Below are positions 8,334 to 17,173 of a stretch of DNA of 63,752 nucleotides, piece by piece. Below the pieces are notes generated by a model. It worked only from the letters and a program-made list of their open reading frames with translations, did no database searches and was not told where the DNA came from. Source of the DNA: Azoarcus sp. (GTDB lineage: Bacteria > Pseudomonadota > Gammaproteobacteria > Burkholderiales > Rhodocyclaceae); assembly GCA_031289095.1 (NCBI GenBank), contig JAITQD010000082.1, positions 1 through 63,752 of the forward strand. The letters are read 5' to 3'. Each line of letters opens with the position of its first letter. Position 1 is the stretch's first letter. The position numbers and the translations under genes are program-made.

Positions 8334-8530
8334 TTTTATTTCTCCTTGAACTGGCTGCCCATCACTGACCTACATGATGACCCAACTATAAAACCTCGTG
8401 GATGCGGCGGGTTTTCTGCTGTCGTGACTGAGTGCGCACTTTTCACAACAAGCGGCATCAAGCCCTGCCAGCATGATCCGTAAAGAGGTCAGAGGAAGAA
8501 AGAAACCAAACAAATATGACGGAGGAAAGC

Positions 8531-8728
8531 ATGATGATTGTCATGGACATGGAAGACGGCCACATCGTCCGCGCACCTGCGGCGTTCGCGCCTGAAGCTC
8601 ATGCAGAATGGCAACAGGCCCTCCGTTACCCCCAACTGGGATTACAGGAAGTCAGTCTCCCTCCCAAGGCGGTTTGCCCGCCGCCTCCCTTGGATATCGA
8701 TGCCTTCTTTGCGGCCTTCGATGATTGA
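8531..8728 (+). CDS. Small orphan protein of unknown function
   Basis: I do not recognise this 65-residue protein. The ATG at 8531 (a second at 8534) is preceded at the right distance by a strong ribosome site, GGAGGA at 8521-8526; an earlier ATG at 8516 would overlap that site. The product is acidic, with a C-terminal PPPPLDIDAFFAAFDD segment, one Cys, and no signal peptide or membrane helix. A textbook intrinsic terminator begins 16 bases after the stop. Strong translation and termination signals around a free-standing short gene argue that it is really expressed. Confidence 0.6.
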   Translation: MMIVMDMEDGHIVRAPAAFAPEAHAEWQQALRYPQLGLQEVSLPPKAVCPPPPLDIDAFFAAFDD

Positions 8729-8743
8729 ATCAAGGGTTTTGAG

Positions 8744-8779
8744 ACCGGCCACAGGGAAACCTGCGGCCGGCTTTTTTTT
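8744..8779 (+). terminator. Strong rho-independent terminator after the small orphan gene
   Basis: CCGGCCACAGG and CCTGCGGCCGG pair as a long stem with one mismatch and a GAAA-type loop, followed directly by C and eight Ts (8772-8779). Confidence 0.85.
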
Positions 8780-8847
8780 GCGTCGAGCAAAACCGCAGAA
8801 TGCCGCGCACCGGCTGATGAGGCGCGCCTTCGGCCCGGATCGCACGT

Positions 8848-10026
8848 TCATAACGCATGGGTGCGATCGCCGCTGGCAAACCCCAGCAGCGGCGCGTCGA
8901 TGCCGCGTCCCAACGCCAGAACCTTGAAAACTTCCCCCATCTCGCGCGGCAGGGTCAGCCTTTGCACCGCACCCGCCGCGCGGATGTAATCGGCGCTGTC
9001 CTGCGGGCCGCGCCGCGCCAGGCAGTCGAGCAGACCGCAATTGAGCAGAAACTGCCCCTGGCTCGCGTAGCCGAGCACATCCAGCCCGGCATCGAACCCC
9101 GCCTCGGCCATCGCAGTGAAATCCACCGAGCCAGTCACATCGGCAAGCCCTGGCCAAAGGAAAGGATCGTCGTGAGCACGATGGCGATAGTGGCACATCA
9201 GCGTGCCACAGGCGCGCGACGGCAGGTAGAACTCGTCACGCGGGTAGCCGTAATCAATCAGCAGCATCGCCCCTTTGCGCAAGCGCCCACTCCAGGCCGA
9301 AATCCACGCCGCTGCGGCAAGGTTGATCTCGGTCACGTACTCACCGCCAACCCCGTCGCCCGGCGGCAAGGGCAAACGCAGCGCCGCGTCCAGTACTGCA
9401 CCCCGCGCCGGGCGATCCGCCCAGACGAACGCCCGCGCCGCATCCGACGCCGCCAGCGCCACCCCGCGCTCGAAAATCGTCCCGTCACGCACCGCGATCA
9501 CGTGCAGCGGCATGGCGTCGAGTACTTCGTTCGCCACCACTACGCCGGAAAACGTTTCCGGCAAGGTATCGAGCCAATGTACACGCGCCGCCAGACGAGG
9601 AATGCGCCGGGCGAGCATCTCGCGCTGACGCGCACGCAACTCCGCTGACAGTTCGAGAATGCCGTAACGCTCCGGCAGACAATCCCGCCGTTCGAGTTCG
9701 AGCAGCAGATCGGCGGCAAGATGTCCGCTACCAGCGCCGACCTCGATCATGTCACGGGCGCTCGCGCGCATGATCTCCCCGGCCTGCGCCGCCAATGCCT
9801 GGCCGAACAGCGGCGTCAGTTCGGGCGCAGTGACGAAATCGCCCCCGGCGCCGAACTTGGACATACCGCCAGCATAATAACCCAGTCCCGGCGCATGCAG
9901 CGCCAGTTCCATGTAGCGGTAAAACGGCATCCATCCGCCAAAGGCGGCGATCTCGTCCCTCATCAGGGCCACGAGGCGGGAGCTTTGTTCGAGCGCATCG
10001 GCGTCGGGAGCGGGAAAATCCAGCAT
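8848..10026 (-). CDS. Class I SAM-dependent methyltransferase, MidA/NDUFAF7 family
   Basis: The protein (about 392 residues from ATG 10026; a GTG at 10044 adds six) belongs to the COG1565/MidA family. The mitochondrial member, NDUFAF7, methylates an arginine of a complex I subunit; the bacterial substrate is not established. The family start GGWMPFYRYMELALHAPGLGYYAGG is evident, and DMIEVGAGSGHLAADLL is SAM motif I. VVANEVLDAMPLHV follows as in the family, and LLIDYGYPRDEFY lies in the C-terminal half. It stands alone and convergent with the small orphan gene. The substrate assignment is inference only. Confidence 0.85.
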   Translation of the reverse strand: MLDFPAPDADALEQSSRLVALMRDEIAAFGGWMPFYRYMELALHAPGLGYYAGGMSKFGAGGDFVTAPELTPLFGQALAAQAGEIMRASARDMIEVGAGSGHLAADLLLELERRDCLPERYGILELSAELRARQREMLARRIPRLAARVHWLDTLPETFSGVVVANEVLDAMPLHVIAVRDGTIFERGVALAASDAARAFVWADRPARGAVLDAALRLPLPPGDGVGGEYVTEINLAAAAWISAWSGRLRKGAMLLIDYGYPRDEFYLPSRACGTLMCHYRHRAHDDPFLWPGLADVTGSVDFTAMAEAGFDAGLDVLGYASQGQFLLNCGLLDCLARRGPQDSADYIRAAGAVQRLTLPREMGEVFKVLALGRGIDAPLLGFASGDRTHAL

Positions 10027-10178
10027 GAAGGGCGCGGAAACCACAAAATGGAAACGGTCGCCATTGTAGCTTCCAAGTACCTTTCCCCGGCTTTACCGTG
10101 TCATTTTGCCTGGATAGGAACTGCGCACTTCGCTAGAGTCATATATCACATGTTCAATGAAAATTGAATACTCTTGAA

Positions 10179-12308
10179 ATGAGTTCCATGTCCTCCCCCC
10201 TCGCATTCATCCCGCCCTTTTCGCCCGCGCACTGTAGCGCCATTTTCTACGACTGCCCAATCCCTTTCATCATCACCACGCTCGAAGAGGGACGGTTCGT
10301 CGAGGTCAATGCGGCGTTCGAGCGCACTTTTGGCTGGAAACGTGAAGAACTGCGCGAGAAAACGTCGTTCGACGTCGGCATCTGGACGAACCGGGAGGAG
10401 CGCAGCGTCTTGCTGAACCGGATCGCGCTTGAAGGCAACATGTACTCGGCTGCGGTCATCGTGGCCTGCCGCGACGACGCCCCTCGCCACTACCGCATGT
10501 TCGCCATGCGCCTGGACTGCGGCGCCGTCTCCTACCTCTTCACCGCCTTCAACGACATCCAGGGGCAACTCGACGCCGAAAAGGACGCGCAGAGCAACCG
10601 GAACCGCTTCCTGCATCTTTACAACACCATGCTGGACGGCTATGCCCGCGTTGACACGAACAGGCATTTCCTGGAATGCAACCGCTCCTTCCGGGAAATG
10701 CTGGGATACACCGAGGAAGAACTCCTGCAACTCACAGCCAGTGACATCACGCCGGCAGAATGGCACGCCCTGGATATCCGCATCGAACTGGAACAACTGG
10801 CGCACCGCGGTTATTCGGACATCTACGAAAAAGAACACATCCGCAAGGATGGCTCGATTTTCCCTGTCGAACTACAGCTTTACCGCAGCATCGACACCAA
10901 TGGCAATTTCGACGGGTTCTGGGGCGTCGTACGCGACATCTCCGAACGCAAGCGGCAACAGGCGAGCATCGACTACCTCGCTTATCACGACCCGCTCACC
11001 CAGTTGCCCAACCGCATCCTGCTCCTGGAAAAACTGGAACATACCCTGAAACGGGCCAAGCGCCTCGCCAACGAGCACGCGCCGGAGATGCCGCCGGGGG
11101 AAGCCGACCATCAGGCTTCCCAGGTGGCGTTGCTTTTCGTCGACCTCGATCACTTCAAGAACGTCAACGACACCATGGGACATCCCGTGGGCGACACGCT
11201 CCTGCAAATCGCGGCCAGCAAGATGAGCCACCTCCTGCGCGAAAGCGATTTTCTCGCCCGGGCCGGCGGCGACGAATTCATCATCCTGCTGGAAGCCCCG
11301 ATTACCACTGCCTCTGCCGCAGGCGTGGCCAACCGCGTCCTGGCCCTGTTCGCCGCGCCGATCATGGTGCAGGATCAGGAAATCTACATGTCGGCCAGCA
11401 TCGGCATCAGCCTGTTCCCCAAGGACGGGGACGACAGCGAATCCATGATCAAACACGCCGATCTCGCCATGTTCAAGGCCAAGGACGAGGGGCGCAGCAC
11501 CTTCCGCTTCTATGGCGCCGAGCTTGGCGCAGGCATCCTGGAACGCATGACCCTGGAACATGCGCTGCGCGGCGCACTGCAACGAAACGAACTCATTCTT
11601 TACTACCAGCCCCAGATCAGCCTCGCCAGCGGGCAAATTGTCGGCGTGGAAGCCCTGGTGCGCTGGAGGCATCCCGAGCGGGGCATCATCCCGCCCGGCC
11701 ATTTCATTCCGATTGCCGAGGATATCGGCATCATCAGCGACATCGGCGGCTGGGTGTTACAGGAAGCCTGCCGCCAGATGGCGGAATGGCGCGATGAAAG
11801 CCTGCCGATCCTGAGCATGTCAGTCAACATTTCCGCACAGCAATTCGAGCGCAGCAACCTCGTCGCCATCGTCCAGGAGCAACTGGAAAAACACCGCCTG
11901 CCCCCACACATGTTGGAACTGGAAGTCACCGAATCCATCCTCATGCACAAGACGGAGCACACCCTCTCTGCCCTGGGGGGCCTCAAGAAGCTGGGCGTCC
12001 GCCTGGCTATCGACGACTTCGGCACCGGCTACTCATCACTCGGCTACCTCAAGAGCCTGCCTGTGCAGCGCCTGAAGATCGACTATTCCTTTGTCCGGGA
12101 CATCGGTCACGACAGCAACGACGAAGCCATCACCCGCGCCGTGATTGCGCTCTCGACCAACCTGAGCCTGGAAACCGTGGCCGAAGGCGTGGAACGCGAA
12201 GAACAAGAAAAATTCCTGCGCGACGCAGGTTGCCAGATCGCGCAGGGTTTCCGCTACGCCCACCCCCTGCCCGCAACCGAAATCCGGGCGATGTTCGACG
12301 AAAAATAG
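10179..12308 (+). CDS. PAS-PAS-GGDEF-EAL cyclic-di-GMP signalling protein
   Basis: A second cytoplasmic cyclic-di-GMP protein of about 709 residues (start 10179 or 10188; a TTG at 10164 is less likely). Two PAS domains (about 15-125 and 140-255, the second ending at the SERKR segment) precede a GGDEF domain (about 265-445). That domain has an intact AGGDEFIILL signature and an insertion rich in charged residues after the first helix. The EAL domain (about 455-705) has intact GVEALVRW, DDFGTGYSS and the C-terminal GFRYAHPLPA. Both catalytic signatures look functional. PAS sensing ahead of both enzymes suggests response to a small ligand or redox signal. It differs from the first EAL protein by a second PAS in place of the GAF domain. 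Confidence 0.93.
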   Translation: MSSMSSPLAFIPPFSPAHCSAIFYDCPIPFIITTLEEGRFVEVNAAFERTFGWKREELREKTSFDVGIWTNREERSVLLNRIALEGNMYSAAVIVACRDDAPRHYRMFAMRLDCGAVSYLFTAFNDIQGQLDAEKDAQSNRNRFLHLYNTMLDGYARVDTNRHFLECNRSFREMLGYTEEELLQLTASDITPAEWHALDIRIELEQLAHRGYSDIYEKEHIRKDGSIFPVELQLYRSIDTNGNFDGFWGVVRDISERKRQQASIDYLAYHDPLTQLPNRILLLEKLEHTLKRAKRLANEHAPEMPPGEADHQASQVALLFVDLDHFKNVNDTMGHPVGDTLLQIAASKMSHLLRESDFLARAGGDEFIILLEAPITTASAAGVANRVLALFAAPIMVQDQEIYMSASIGISLFPKDGDDSESMIKHADLAMFKAKDEGRSTFRFYGAELGAGILERMTLEHALRGALQRNELILYYQPQISLASGQIVGVEALVRWRHPERGIIPPGHFIPIAEDIGIISDIGGWVLQEACRQMAEWRDESLPILSMSVNISAQQFERSNLVAIVQEQLEKHRLPPHMLELEVTESILMHKTEHTLSALGGLKKLGVRLAIDDFGTGYSSLGYLKSLPVQRLKIDYSFVRDIGHDSNDEAITRAVIALSTNLSLETVAEGVEREEQEKFLRDAGCQIAQGFRYAHPLPATEIRAMFDEK

Positions 12309-12439
12309 GCGAAAAGCCAATCTTCGCGGCATGTTCCGTGCAATTTATCGTACGGGTCCAGCCAGTCAGACAACGACGGGCAGGCGATTGACCATAAAAT
12401 TTTACTAATAAAAATATTTTTTATTAAATAAATTCATAC

Positions 12440-12452
12440 ATAAAAAACACAC
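12440..12452 (+). repeat. 13-mer ATAAAAAACACAC shared with the amt upstream region
   Basis: ATAAAAAACACAC occurs here and again at 21221-21233, in each case in the AT-rich block upstream of an NtrC-type palindrome. Exact sharing across 8.8 kb in otherwise unrelated non-coding DNA suggests a common binding site. The protein is unknown. Confidence 0.5.
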
Positions 12453-12462
12453 TATATGCCAC

Positions 12463-12476
12463 AGTGAAAATTCACT
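12463..12476. promoter_or_regulatory. Palindrome AGTGAA-AA-TTCACT, possible operator
   Basis: A perfect 6-bp inverted repeat with a 2-base centre lies at the edge of the AT-rich block upstream of gmaS. It could be an operator for the IclR regulator at 30010 or another dimeric factor. This is inference from symmetry only. Confidence 0.35.
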
Positions 12477-12551
12477 TGTGCGCAATGGCAATCAAATCTT
12501 AAAAAGCCCCATCCGCCTTGCGCACCACGCTCGTCCATGGAGCGCGCCGCC

Positions 12552-12566
12552 GCACCAAAGCAGTGC
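12552..12566 (+). promoter_or_regulatory. NtrC-type binding site upstream of gmaS
   Basis: GCACCAAAGCAGTGC fits the NtrC consensus (GCACC-N5-GGTGC type) with dyad symmetry. It lies about 92 bases before the sigma-54 promoter, a normal enhancer distance. A further GCACC half-site occurs 30 bases upstream (12522-12526). A nearly identical site precedes amt. Confidence 0.7.
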
Positions 12567-12657
12567 ATGCCATGACTGGGCGAATCCCGCCCACATCGCA
12601 ATGGCTCCCCCCCAAAAACTCAAGCGCCGCACGGCTTTCGGGTGAATCCGCACGGCT

Positions 12658-12672
12658 TGGCATGCGCCTTGC
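12658..12672 (+). promoter_or_regulatory. Sigma-54 promoter of gmaS-mgsABC
   Basis: TGGCATGCGCCTTGC has the invariant GG and GC of sigma-54 (-24/-12) promoters with exactly 10 bases between them. The ATG of gmaS lies about 59 bases after the predicted start of transcription. With the upstream NtrC-type site this predicts induction under nitrogen limitation. Confidence 0.75.
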
Positions 12673-12742
12673 CTTGAGAGGAGCGCCTTACCTCTTTTCA
12701 TCGCCCCGCGACATCTCCAGATTCCCGCCGAAAGGACTTTCC

Positions 12743-14107
12743 ATGTCTTCGCAAACACCCAAAAACCGCTTGAAAGCGCTGCCGCCCGAGACGCAACGCA
12801 TCATTGAAGAACACGGCATCAAGTACGTGCTCACCCAGTTCGTCGATATACACGGCGTCGCCAAAACCAAGTCCGTGCCTGTCAGCGCCCTGGCGGACGC
12901 GATCAAGAACGGCGCGGGTTTCGCCGGGTTCGCGCTCGCCGGCATGGGCATGGCGCCGCACGGGCCGGATCTGATGGCCTTCGGCGATCTGTCAACCCTG
13001 ACCCCCCTGCCCTGGCAACCCGGTTACGCGCGTGTCTCCTGCATCTGCCATGTGAACGGCAAGCCGCACCCTTACGACAGCCGTTACGTGTTGATGCAGC
13101 AGATCGAACGCCTGAAGGAACGCGGCTGGCGCCTCAACACTGGCCTGGAACCGGAATTCAGCCTTTTCCAGCGCAATCCCGACGGCAGCCTGAGTCCGGA
13201 AGCCTCTGACGTGCTCGACAAGCCCTGCTACGACTACAAGGGCCTGTCGCGGGCGCGGGGCTTTCTGGAACGCCTGACCGAATCGCTGCAACAGATCGGC
13301 TACGACATTTTCCAGATCGACCACGAGGACGCGCCGGGCCAGTTCGAGATCAACTACACCTACAGCGAGGCGCTGGAATCCGCCGACCGTTTCGTGCTCT
13401 TTCGCATGGCGGCCTCCGAGATCGCCAACAGCATGGGCATGGTGTGCTCCTTCATGCCCAAGCCGAACCCGCAACGCGCCGGCAACGGCATGCACATCCA
13501 CCTTTCCATCGGCGACAAGGAGGGCAACAACCTGTTCCACGACGCGACGGACAAGCGCCACATGGGACTCTCGAAGCTCGCCTACCACTTCGCCGCCGGC
13601 CTGCTCAAACACGCGCCCGCGCTGTGCGCCTTTGCCGCGCCCACGGTGAATTCCTACAAACGGCTGGTGGTGGGGCGGTCGCTGTCCGGCGCGACCTGGG
13701 CGCCGGTGTTCGTTACCTACGGCCTCAACAACCGCTCGGCGATGATCCGCGTGCCTTACGGACGGCTCGAATACCGCCTGCCCGATTCCGGCTGCAATCC
13801 TTACCTGATGAGCGCCGCCATCATCGCCGCCGGACTCGACGGCGTCGACCGCGAACTCGACCCCGGCCAGCCCTGCAACGAAAACCTCTACCGGATGGGG
13901 GTGGAAAACATCATCGCGCGCGGCATCGAAATTCTGCCGCAGTCCCTGAACGAAGCCATTCGTGCGCTGGAATATGACGATCTGTTCCGCAATACGCTGG
14001 GCAATGAAATCGTCAACGAATTCATCAAGGAAAAGCGAATGGAATGGGTGGAATACAACCGCTATGTCACCGACTGGGAATTCAAGCGGTACGCCGAATT
14101 TTTCTGA
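12743..14107 (+). CDS. gmaS: Glutamate--methylamine ligase GmaS (glutamine-synthetase family)
   Basis: GmaS ligates methylamine to glutamate with ATP, giving gamma-glutamylmethylamide, the first step of the indirect N-methylglutamate route. The start at 12743 has an AAGGA site before it and gives 454 residues; the open frame upstream is non-coding. The fold is that of glutamine synthetase. A beta-grasp N-domain is followed by GLEPEFSLF (metal Glu), GQFEINY, the ATP/metal NGMHIHLS motif, NSYKRLV and [15 protein letters not shown]. Sequence alone cannot fully separate GmaS from other GlnA-type III enzymes. The three mgs genes directly downstream and mgdABCD nearby make GmaS the natural call. 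Promoter elements are sigma-54/NtrC-like. Confidence 0.9.
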   Translation: MSSQTPKNRLKALPPETQRIIEEHGIKYVLTQFVDIHGVAKTKSVPVSALADAIKNGAGFAGFALAGMGMAPHGPDLMAFGDLSTLTPLPWQPGYARVSCICHVNGKPHPYDSRYVLMQQIERLKERGWRLNTGLEPEFSLFQRNPDGSLSPEASDVLDKPCYDYKGLSRARGFLERLTESLQQIGYDIFQIDHEDAPGQFEINYTYSEALESADRFVLFRMAASEIANSMGMVCSFMPKPNPQRAGNGMHIHLSIGDKEGNNLFHDATDKRHMGLSKLAYHFAAGLLKHAPALCAFAAPTVNSYKRLVVGRSLSGATWAPVFVTYGLNNRSAMIRVPYGRLEYRLPDSGCNPYLMSAAIIAAGLDGVDRELDPGQPCNENLYRMGVENIIARGIEILPQSLNEAIRALEYDDLFRNTLGNEIVNEFIKEKRMEWVEYNRYVTDWEFKRYAEFF

Positions 14108-14151
14108 CCCCCAGGATTTTCCCGACATTTTTGCAAAAGGAGTCGTATGTC

Positions 14152-15051
14152 ATGTGCGGAATCGTAGGTCTCTATCTCAAGAACAAGGCGCTGGAGCCAA
14201 AGCTGGGCGCGCTCTTCGAGCCGATGCTGCTCTCCATGACCGATCGTGGCCCGGACAGCGCAGGCTTTGCGATCTACGGGGACGAAGTTCCCGACGGCAC
14301 GATCAAGCTCACCCTGCAAACGCAGGATGAAGCCTTCGACTGGAAGACGCTCGTCGCCAGTCTCGAAAAAAAGCTCGGCCAGCCCATCGACTGGTTCCAG
14401 AATGCCACCGCCGCCGTATTGAAGACGAAAGCGCCGGAAGCCGATGTGCGCACGGCGCTCGCCGAACTCGCACCGACGGTGCATGTGATGAGCGTGGGGC
14501 AGAGTATCGAAATACTGAAAGGCATCGGTCTACCCACCGAAGTAACCGAGCGTTTCACGCTCAAAAAAATGAAGGGATCGCACATCATCGGGCACACGCG
14601 CATGGCAACCGAGAGCGCGGTAACAATGGAAGGCAGCCATCCCTTTTCGACCGGCGCGGATCTGTGCCTGGTGCATAACGGCTCGCTCTCCAACCACTTC
14701 CTGTTGCGGCAGGACTTGCGCCGCGAAGGCATCGTCTTCGAGACGGACAACGATTCCGAGGTGGCCGCCGGCTATCTCACCTGGCGTCTGCGCAAGGGCG
14801 ACACGCTCGCCGAGGCGCTGGATGGCGCGTTGCAAGACCTCGACGGCTTTTTCACGTTCGCCATCGGCACACGCGACGGCTTCGCGGTCATCCGCGATCC
14901 CGTCGCCTGCAAGCCTGCCGTGCTCGCTGAAACCGACGATTACGTGGCAATGGCCTCCGAATACCGGGCCTTCGCCACCTTGCCGGGCATTGAGGACGCA
15001 AAGGTATGGGAACCAGAACCGGCCACGCTTTACGTGTGGGAACGCAACTGA
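14152..15051 (+). CDS. mgsA: N-methylglutamate synthase subunit A (class II glutamine amidotransferase)
   Basis: This is the glutaminase-like subunit of the three-part N-methylglutamate synthase, which releases methylamine from gamma-glutamylmethylamide and passes it to 2-oxoglutarate. The start at 14152 is fixed by the Ntn-hydrolase requirement: it gives MCGIVGLY, with Cys2 as catalytic nucleophile, behind AGGAG at 14138. Further amidotransferase motifs are GHTRMATESAVTMEGSHPF, VHNGSLSNH and ETDNDSEV. Length is 299 residues, close to the glutamine-amidotransferase domain of GltB alone. It is 44 bases after gmaS and 25 before mgsB. The related GlxB proteins cannot be excluded from sequence alone. 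Confidence 0.88.
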   Translation: MCGIVGLYLKNKALEPKLGALFEPMLLSMTDRGPDSAGFAIYGDEVPDGTIKLTLQTQDEAFDWKTLVASLEKKLGQPIDWFQNATAAVLKTKAPEADVRTALAELAPTVHVMSVGQSIEILKGIGLPTEVTERFTLKKMKGSHIIGHTRMATESAVTMEGSHPFSTGADLCLVHNGSLSNHFLLRQDLRREGIVFETDNDSEVAAGYLTWRLRKGDTLAEALDGALQDLDGFFTFAIGTRDGFAVIRDPVACKPAVLAETDDYVAMASEYRAFATLPGIEDAKVWEPEPATLYVWERN

Positions 15052-15076
15052 CCAAGAATGGGAAAGGAAAACATCC

Positions 15077-15760
15077 ATGAAAAACGTTGATCTCTCCACC
15101 ACTGCCGTCCGCGAACTGAACCAGGCGCTGCACGAGCAGGCGAAACAGCTCACCGAGCGCGAATGGGCGGTGACGCATCCCGCCGGCCAGCACAACATCG
15201 CCGCTGGCGTCGATGAGGCGCTGAAAATCGACATCCATGGCCATGCCGGCTACTACTGCGCAGGCATGAACAAGAAGGCCGACGTGACCATTCACGGCAA
15301 CGTCGGCGTGGGCGTGGCGGAAAACATGATGTCTGGCGTCGTGCGCGTAAAAGGCAGCGCCTCGCAGTCGGCGGGCGCGACTGCGCACGGCGGGCTGCTG
15401 GTCATCGAGGGCGACGCGGGCGCGCGTTGCGGCATCTCCATGAAAGGCGTCGATATTGTCGTGCGCGGCGACGCCGGGCACATGAGCTGTTTTCTGGGAC
15501 AGGCAGGCCGCTTCGTCGTCTGCGGCGACGTGGGCGAAAACCTGGGCGACTCGCTCTACGAAGTGCACATCTACGTCAAGGGCAAGGTGAAGTCGCTTGG
15601 CTCGGACTGCATCGAAAAGGAAATGCGTCCGGAACACTTGCAGGAACTGACGGAACTGCTGGCGCGCGCCAGCGTGGAGGAAGACCCGAAAGCCTTCCGG
15701 CGCTACGGCTCCGCCCGCCAGCTCTACAACTTCAAGGTCGACAACGCCCACGCCTACTAA
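15077..15760 (+). CDS. mgsB: N-methylglutamate synthase subunit B (GXGXG domain)
   Basis: The 227-residue product is a free-standing right-handed beta-helix of the GltB C-terminal (GXGXG) type. Repeated Gly-rich turns are visible (HGHAGYYCAG, HGNVGVGVAENM, AHGGLLVIEGDAGARCG, CGDVGENLGDSLYE). In glutamate synthases this domain structures the tunnel region; in MgsABC it is a separate subunit. The ATG at 15077 is 25 bases after mgsA behind a GGAAAGGAAA site. Its position between mgsA and mgsC matches known mgsABC operons. Confidence 0.88.
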   Translation: MKNVDLSTTAVRELNQALHEQAKQLTEREWAVTHPAGQHNIAAGVDEALKIDIHGHAGYYCAGMNKKADVTIHGNVGVGVAENMMSGVVRVKGSASQSAGATAHGGLLVIEGDAGARCGISMKGVDIVVRGDAGHMSCFLGQAGRFVVCGDVGENLGDSLYEVHIYVKGKVKSLGSDCIEKEMRPEHLQELTELLARASVEEDPKAFRRYGSARQLYNFKVDNAHAY

Positions 15761-15803
15761 AGCGGCGCGAACCTTCCCGGAACTTCATGAAACGGACGAC
15801 AAA

Positions 15804-17126
15804 ATGAGCAAAAATCCTCCCATCCTGCGCGAATCGGCCACCTTCGACCGCCTGACCATCCAGGAAATCCACCGCGCCGCCGAAACTGGCATCTACGACA
15901 TTCGCGGCGGCGGCACCAAGCGGCGCGTGCCGCACTTTGACGATCTCCTGTTGCTCGGTTCGAGCATATCGCGCTACCCACTCGAAGGCTACCGCGAAAA
16001 ATGCGGCACTGATGTCATTTTGGGAGACCGCTACGCCAGTAAGCCCCTGCACCTCAAGATTCCCATCACCATCGCCGGGATGAGCTTCGGCTCGCTCTCC
16101 GCGCAGGCGAAGGAAGCTCTGGGGCGCGGCGCGACCATCGTCGGCACCAGCACCACGACGGGCGACGGCGGCATGACGCCGGAAGAACGCGGCCAGTCGG
16201 AGACACTGGTCTACCAGTATCTGCCTTCGCGCTACGGCATGAATCCGGACGACATCCGCAAGGCCGACGCCATTGAAGTCGTGCTCGGCCAAGGCGCAAA
16301 GCCGGGCGGCGGTGGCATGCTGCTGGGCATGAAAGTCACCGAACGGGTGGCCGGCATGCGCACGCTGCCCATCGGCGTCGACCAGCGGAGCGCCTGCCGT
16401 CACCCGGACTGGACGGGGCCGGACGATCTCGCCATCAAGATCGCGGAACTGCGTGAGATCACCGACTGGGAAAAGCCCATCTACGTGAAGATCGGCGCGA
16501 CGCGCACCTATTACGACGTCAAGCTCGCGGTCAAGGCCGGCGCGGACGTGATTGTGCTCGACGGCATGCAGGGCGGCACTGCGGCGACGCAGGAAGTGTT
16601 CATCGAACACGTCGGTATTCCCATCTTGCCCGCCATTCCGCTCGCCGTGCGCGCCTTGCAGGAAATGGGGATGCACCGCAAGGTACAGCTCATCGTCTCC
16701 GGCGGCATCCGCACCGGCGCGGACGTCGCCAAGGCGATGGCGCTGGGGGCGGACGCGGTATCCATTGGCACGGCAGCGCTGATCGCGCTGGGCGACAACC
16801 ATCCCAGCCTCGACGAGGAACTGCACAAGATCGGCTCCGCCGCCGGCTTCTACGACGACTGGCACGAAGGCAAAGACCCCGCTGGCATCACCACACAAGA
16901 CCCGGTGCTTTCCAAGCGGCTCGACCCGGTACTGGCTGGGCACCGGCTCGCCAACTACCTGCGCGTGCTGGTGCTGGAAGCGCAAACGATGGCGCGCGCC
17001 TGCGGCAAGTCGCACCTGCGCAACCTCGACACCGACGACCTGGTGGCGCTCACCGTCGAAGCCGCCGCGATGGCGCGGGTGCCGCTGGCGGGCACGAGCT
17101 GGATTCCCGGACAACAGGGATATTGA
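15804..17126 (+). CDS. mgsC: N-methylglutamate synthase subunit C (FMN-binding glutamate synthase domain)
   Basis: This is the synthase subunit (440 residues), an FMN TIM-barrel like the central domain of GltB. Seen are PITIAGMSFGSLSAQAKEAL, the barrel segments YVKIGATRTYYDVKLAVKAG and VIVLDGMQGGTAATQEVF, and the phosphate-binding LIVSGGIRTGADVAKAMALGA. Where GltB has the cysteines of its 3Fe-4S cluster, this protein has ALIALGDNHPSLDEEL and no Cys cluster. So either the cluster is absent in this family or electrons arrive differently. A stem-loop follows the stop at 17134. Confidence 0.88.
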   Translation: MSKNPPILRESATFDRLTIQEIHRAAETGIYDIRGGGTKRRVPHFDDLLLLGSSISRYPLEGYREKCGTDVILGDRYASKPLHLKIPITIAGMSFGSLSAQAKEALGRGATIVGTSTTTGDGGMTPEERGQSETLVYQYLPSRYGMNPDDIRKADAIEVVLGQGAKPGGGGMLLGMKVTERVAGMRTLPIGVDQRSACRHPDWTGPDDLAIKIAELREITDWEKPIYVKIGATRTYYDVKLAVKAGADVIVLDGMQGGTAATQEVFIEHVGIPILPAIPLAVRALQEMGMHRKVQLIVSGGIRTGADVAKAMALGADAVSIGTAALIALGDNHPSLDEELHKIGSAAGFYDDWHEGKDPAGITTQDPVLSKRLDPVLAGHRLANYLRVLVLEAQTMARACGKSHLRNLDTDDLVALTVEAAAMARVPLAGTSWIPGQQGY

Positions 17127-17133
17127 TGGCGCA

Positions 17134-17157
17134 ATGCACGGGCGGACGCCCGTGCAT
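17134..17157. terminator. Bidirectional stem-loop between mgsC and the convergent operon
   Basis: ATGCACGGGC-GGAC-GCCCGTGCAT is a perfect 10-bp stem with a 4-base loop between two convergent genes. There is no long T-run on either strand, so termination efficiency is uncertain. Confidence 0.5.
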
Positions 17158-17173
17158 GCCAACGCGCCCCCTG

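Larger units (their letters stand above)
12309..12742 (+). other. 434-base regulatory region upstream of gmaS
   Basis: No gene is seen. The first third (12395-12460) is strikingly AT-rich for this genome and holds AAATTTTACT (12397-12406), the 13-mer ATAAAAAACACAC (12440-12452) and the palindrome AGTGAA-AA-TTCACT (12463-12476). An NtrC-type palindrome (12552-12566) and a sigma-54 promoter (12658-12672) follow. The same kinds of elements recur upstream of amt, so this looks like a nitrogen-controlled enhancer-promoter region. Confidence 0.7.
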
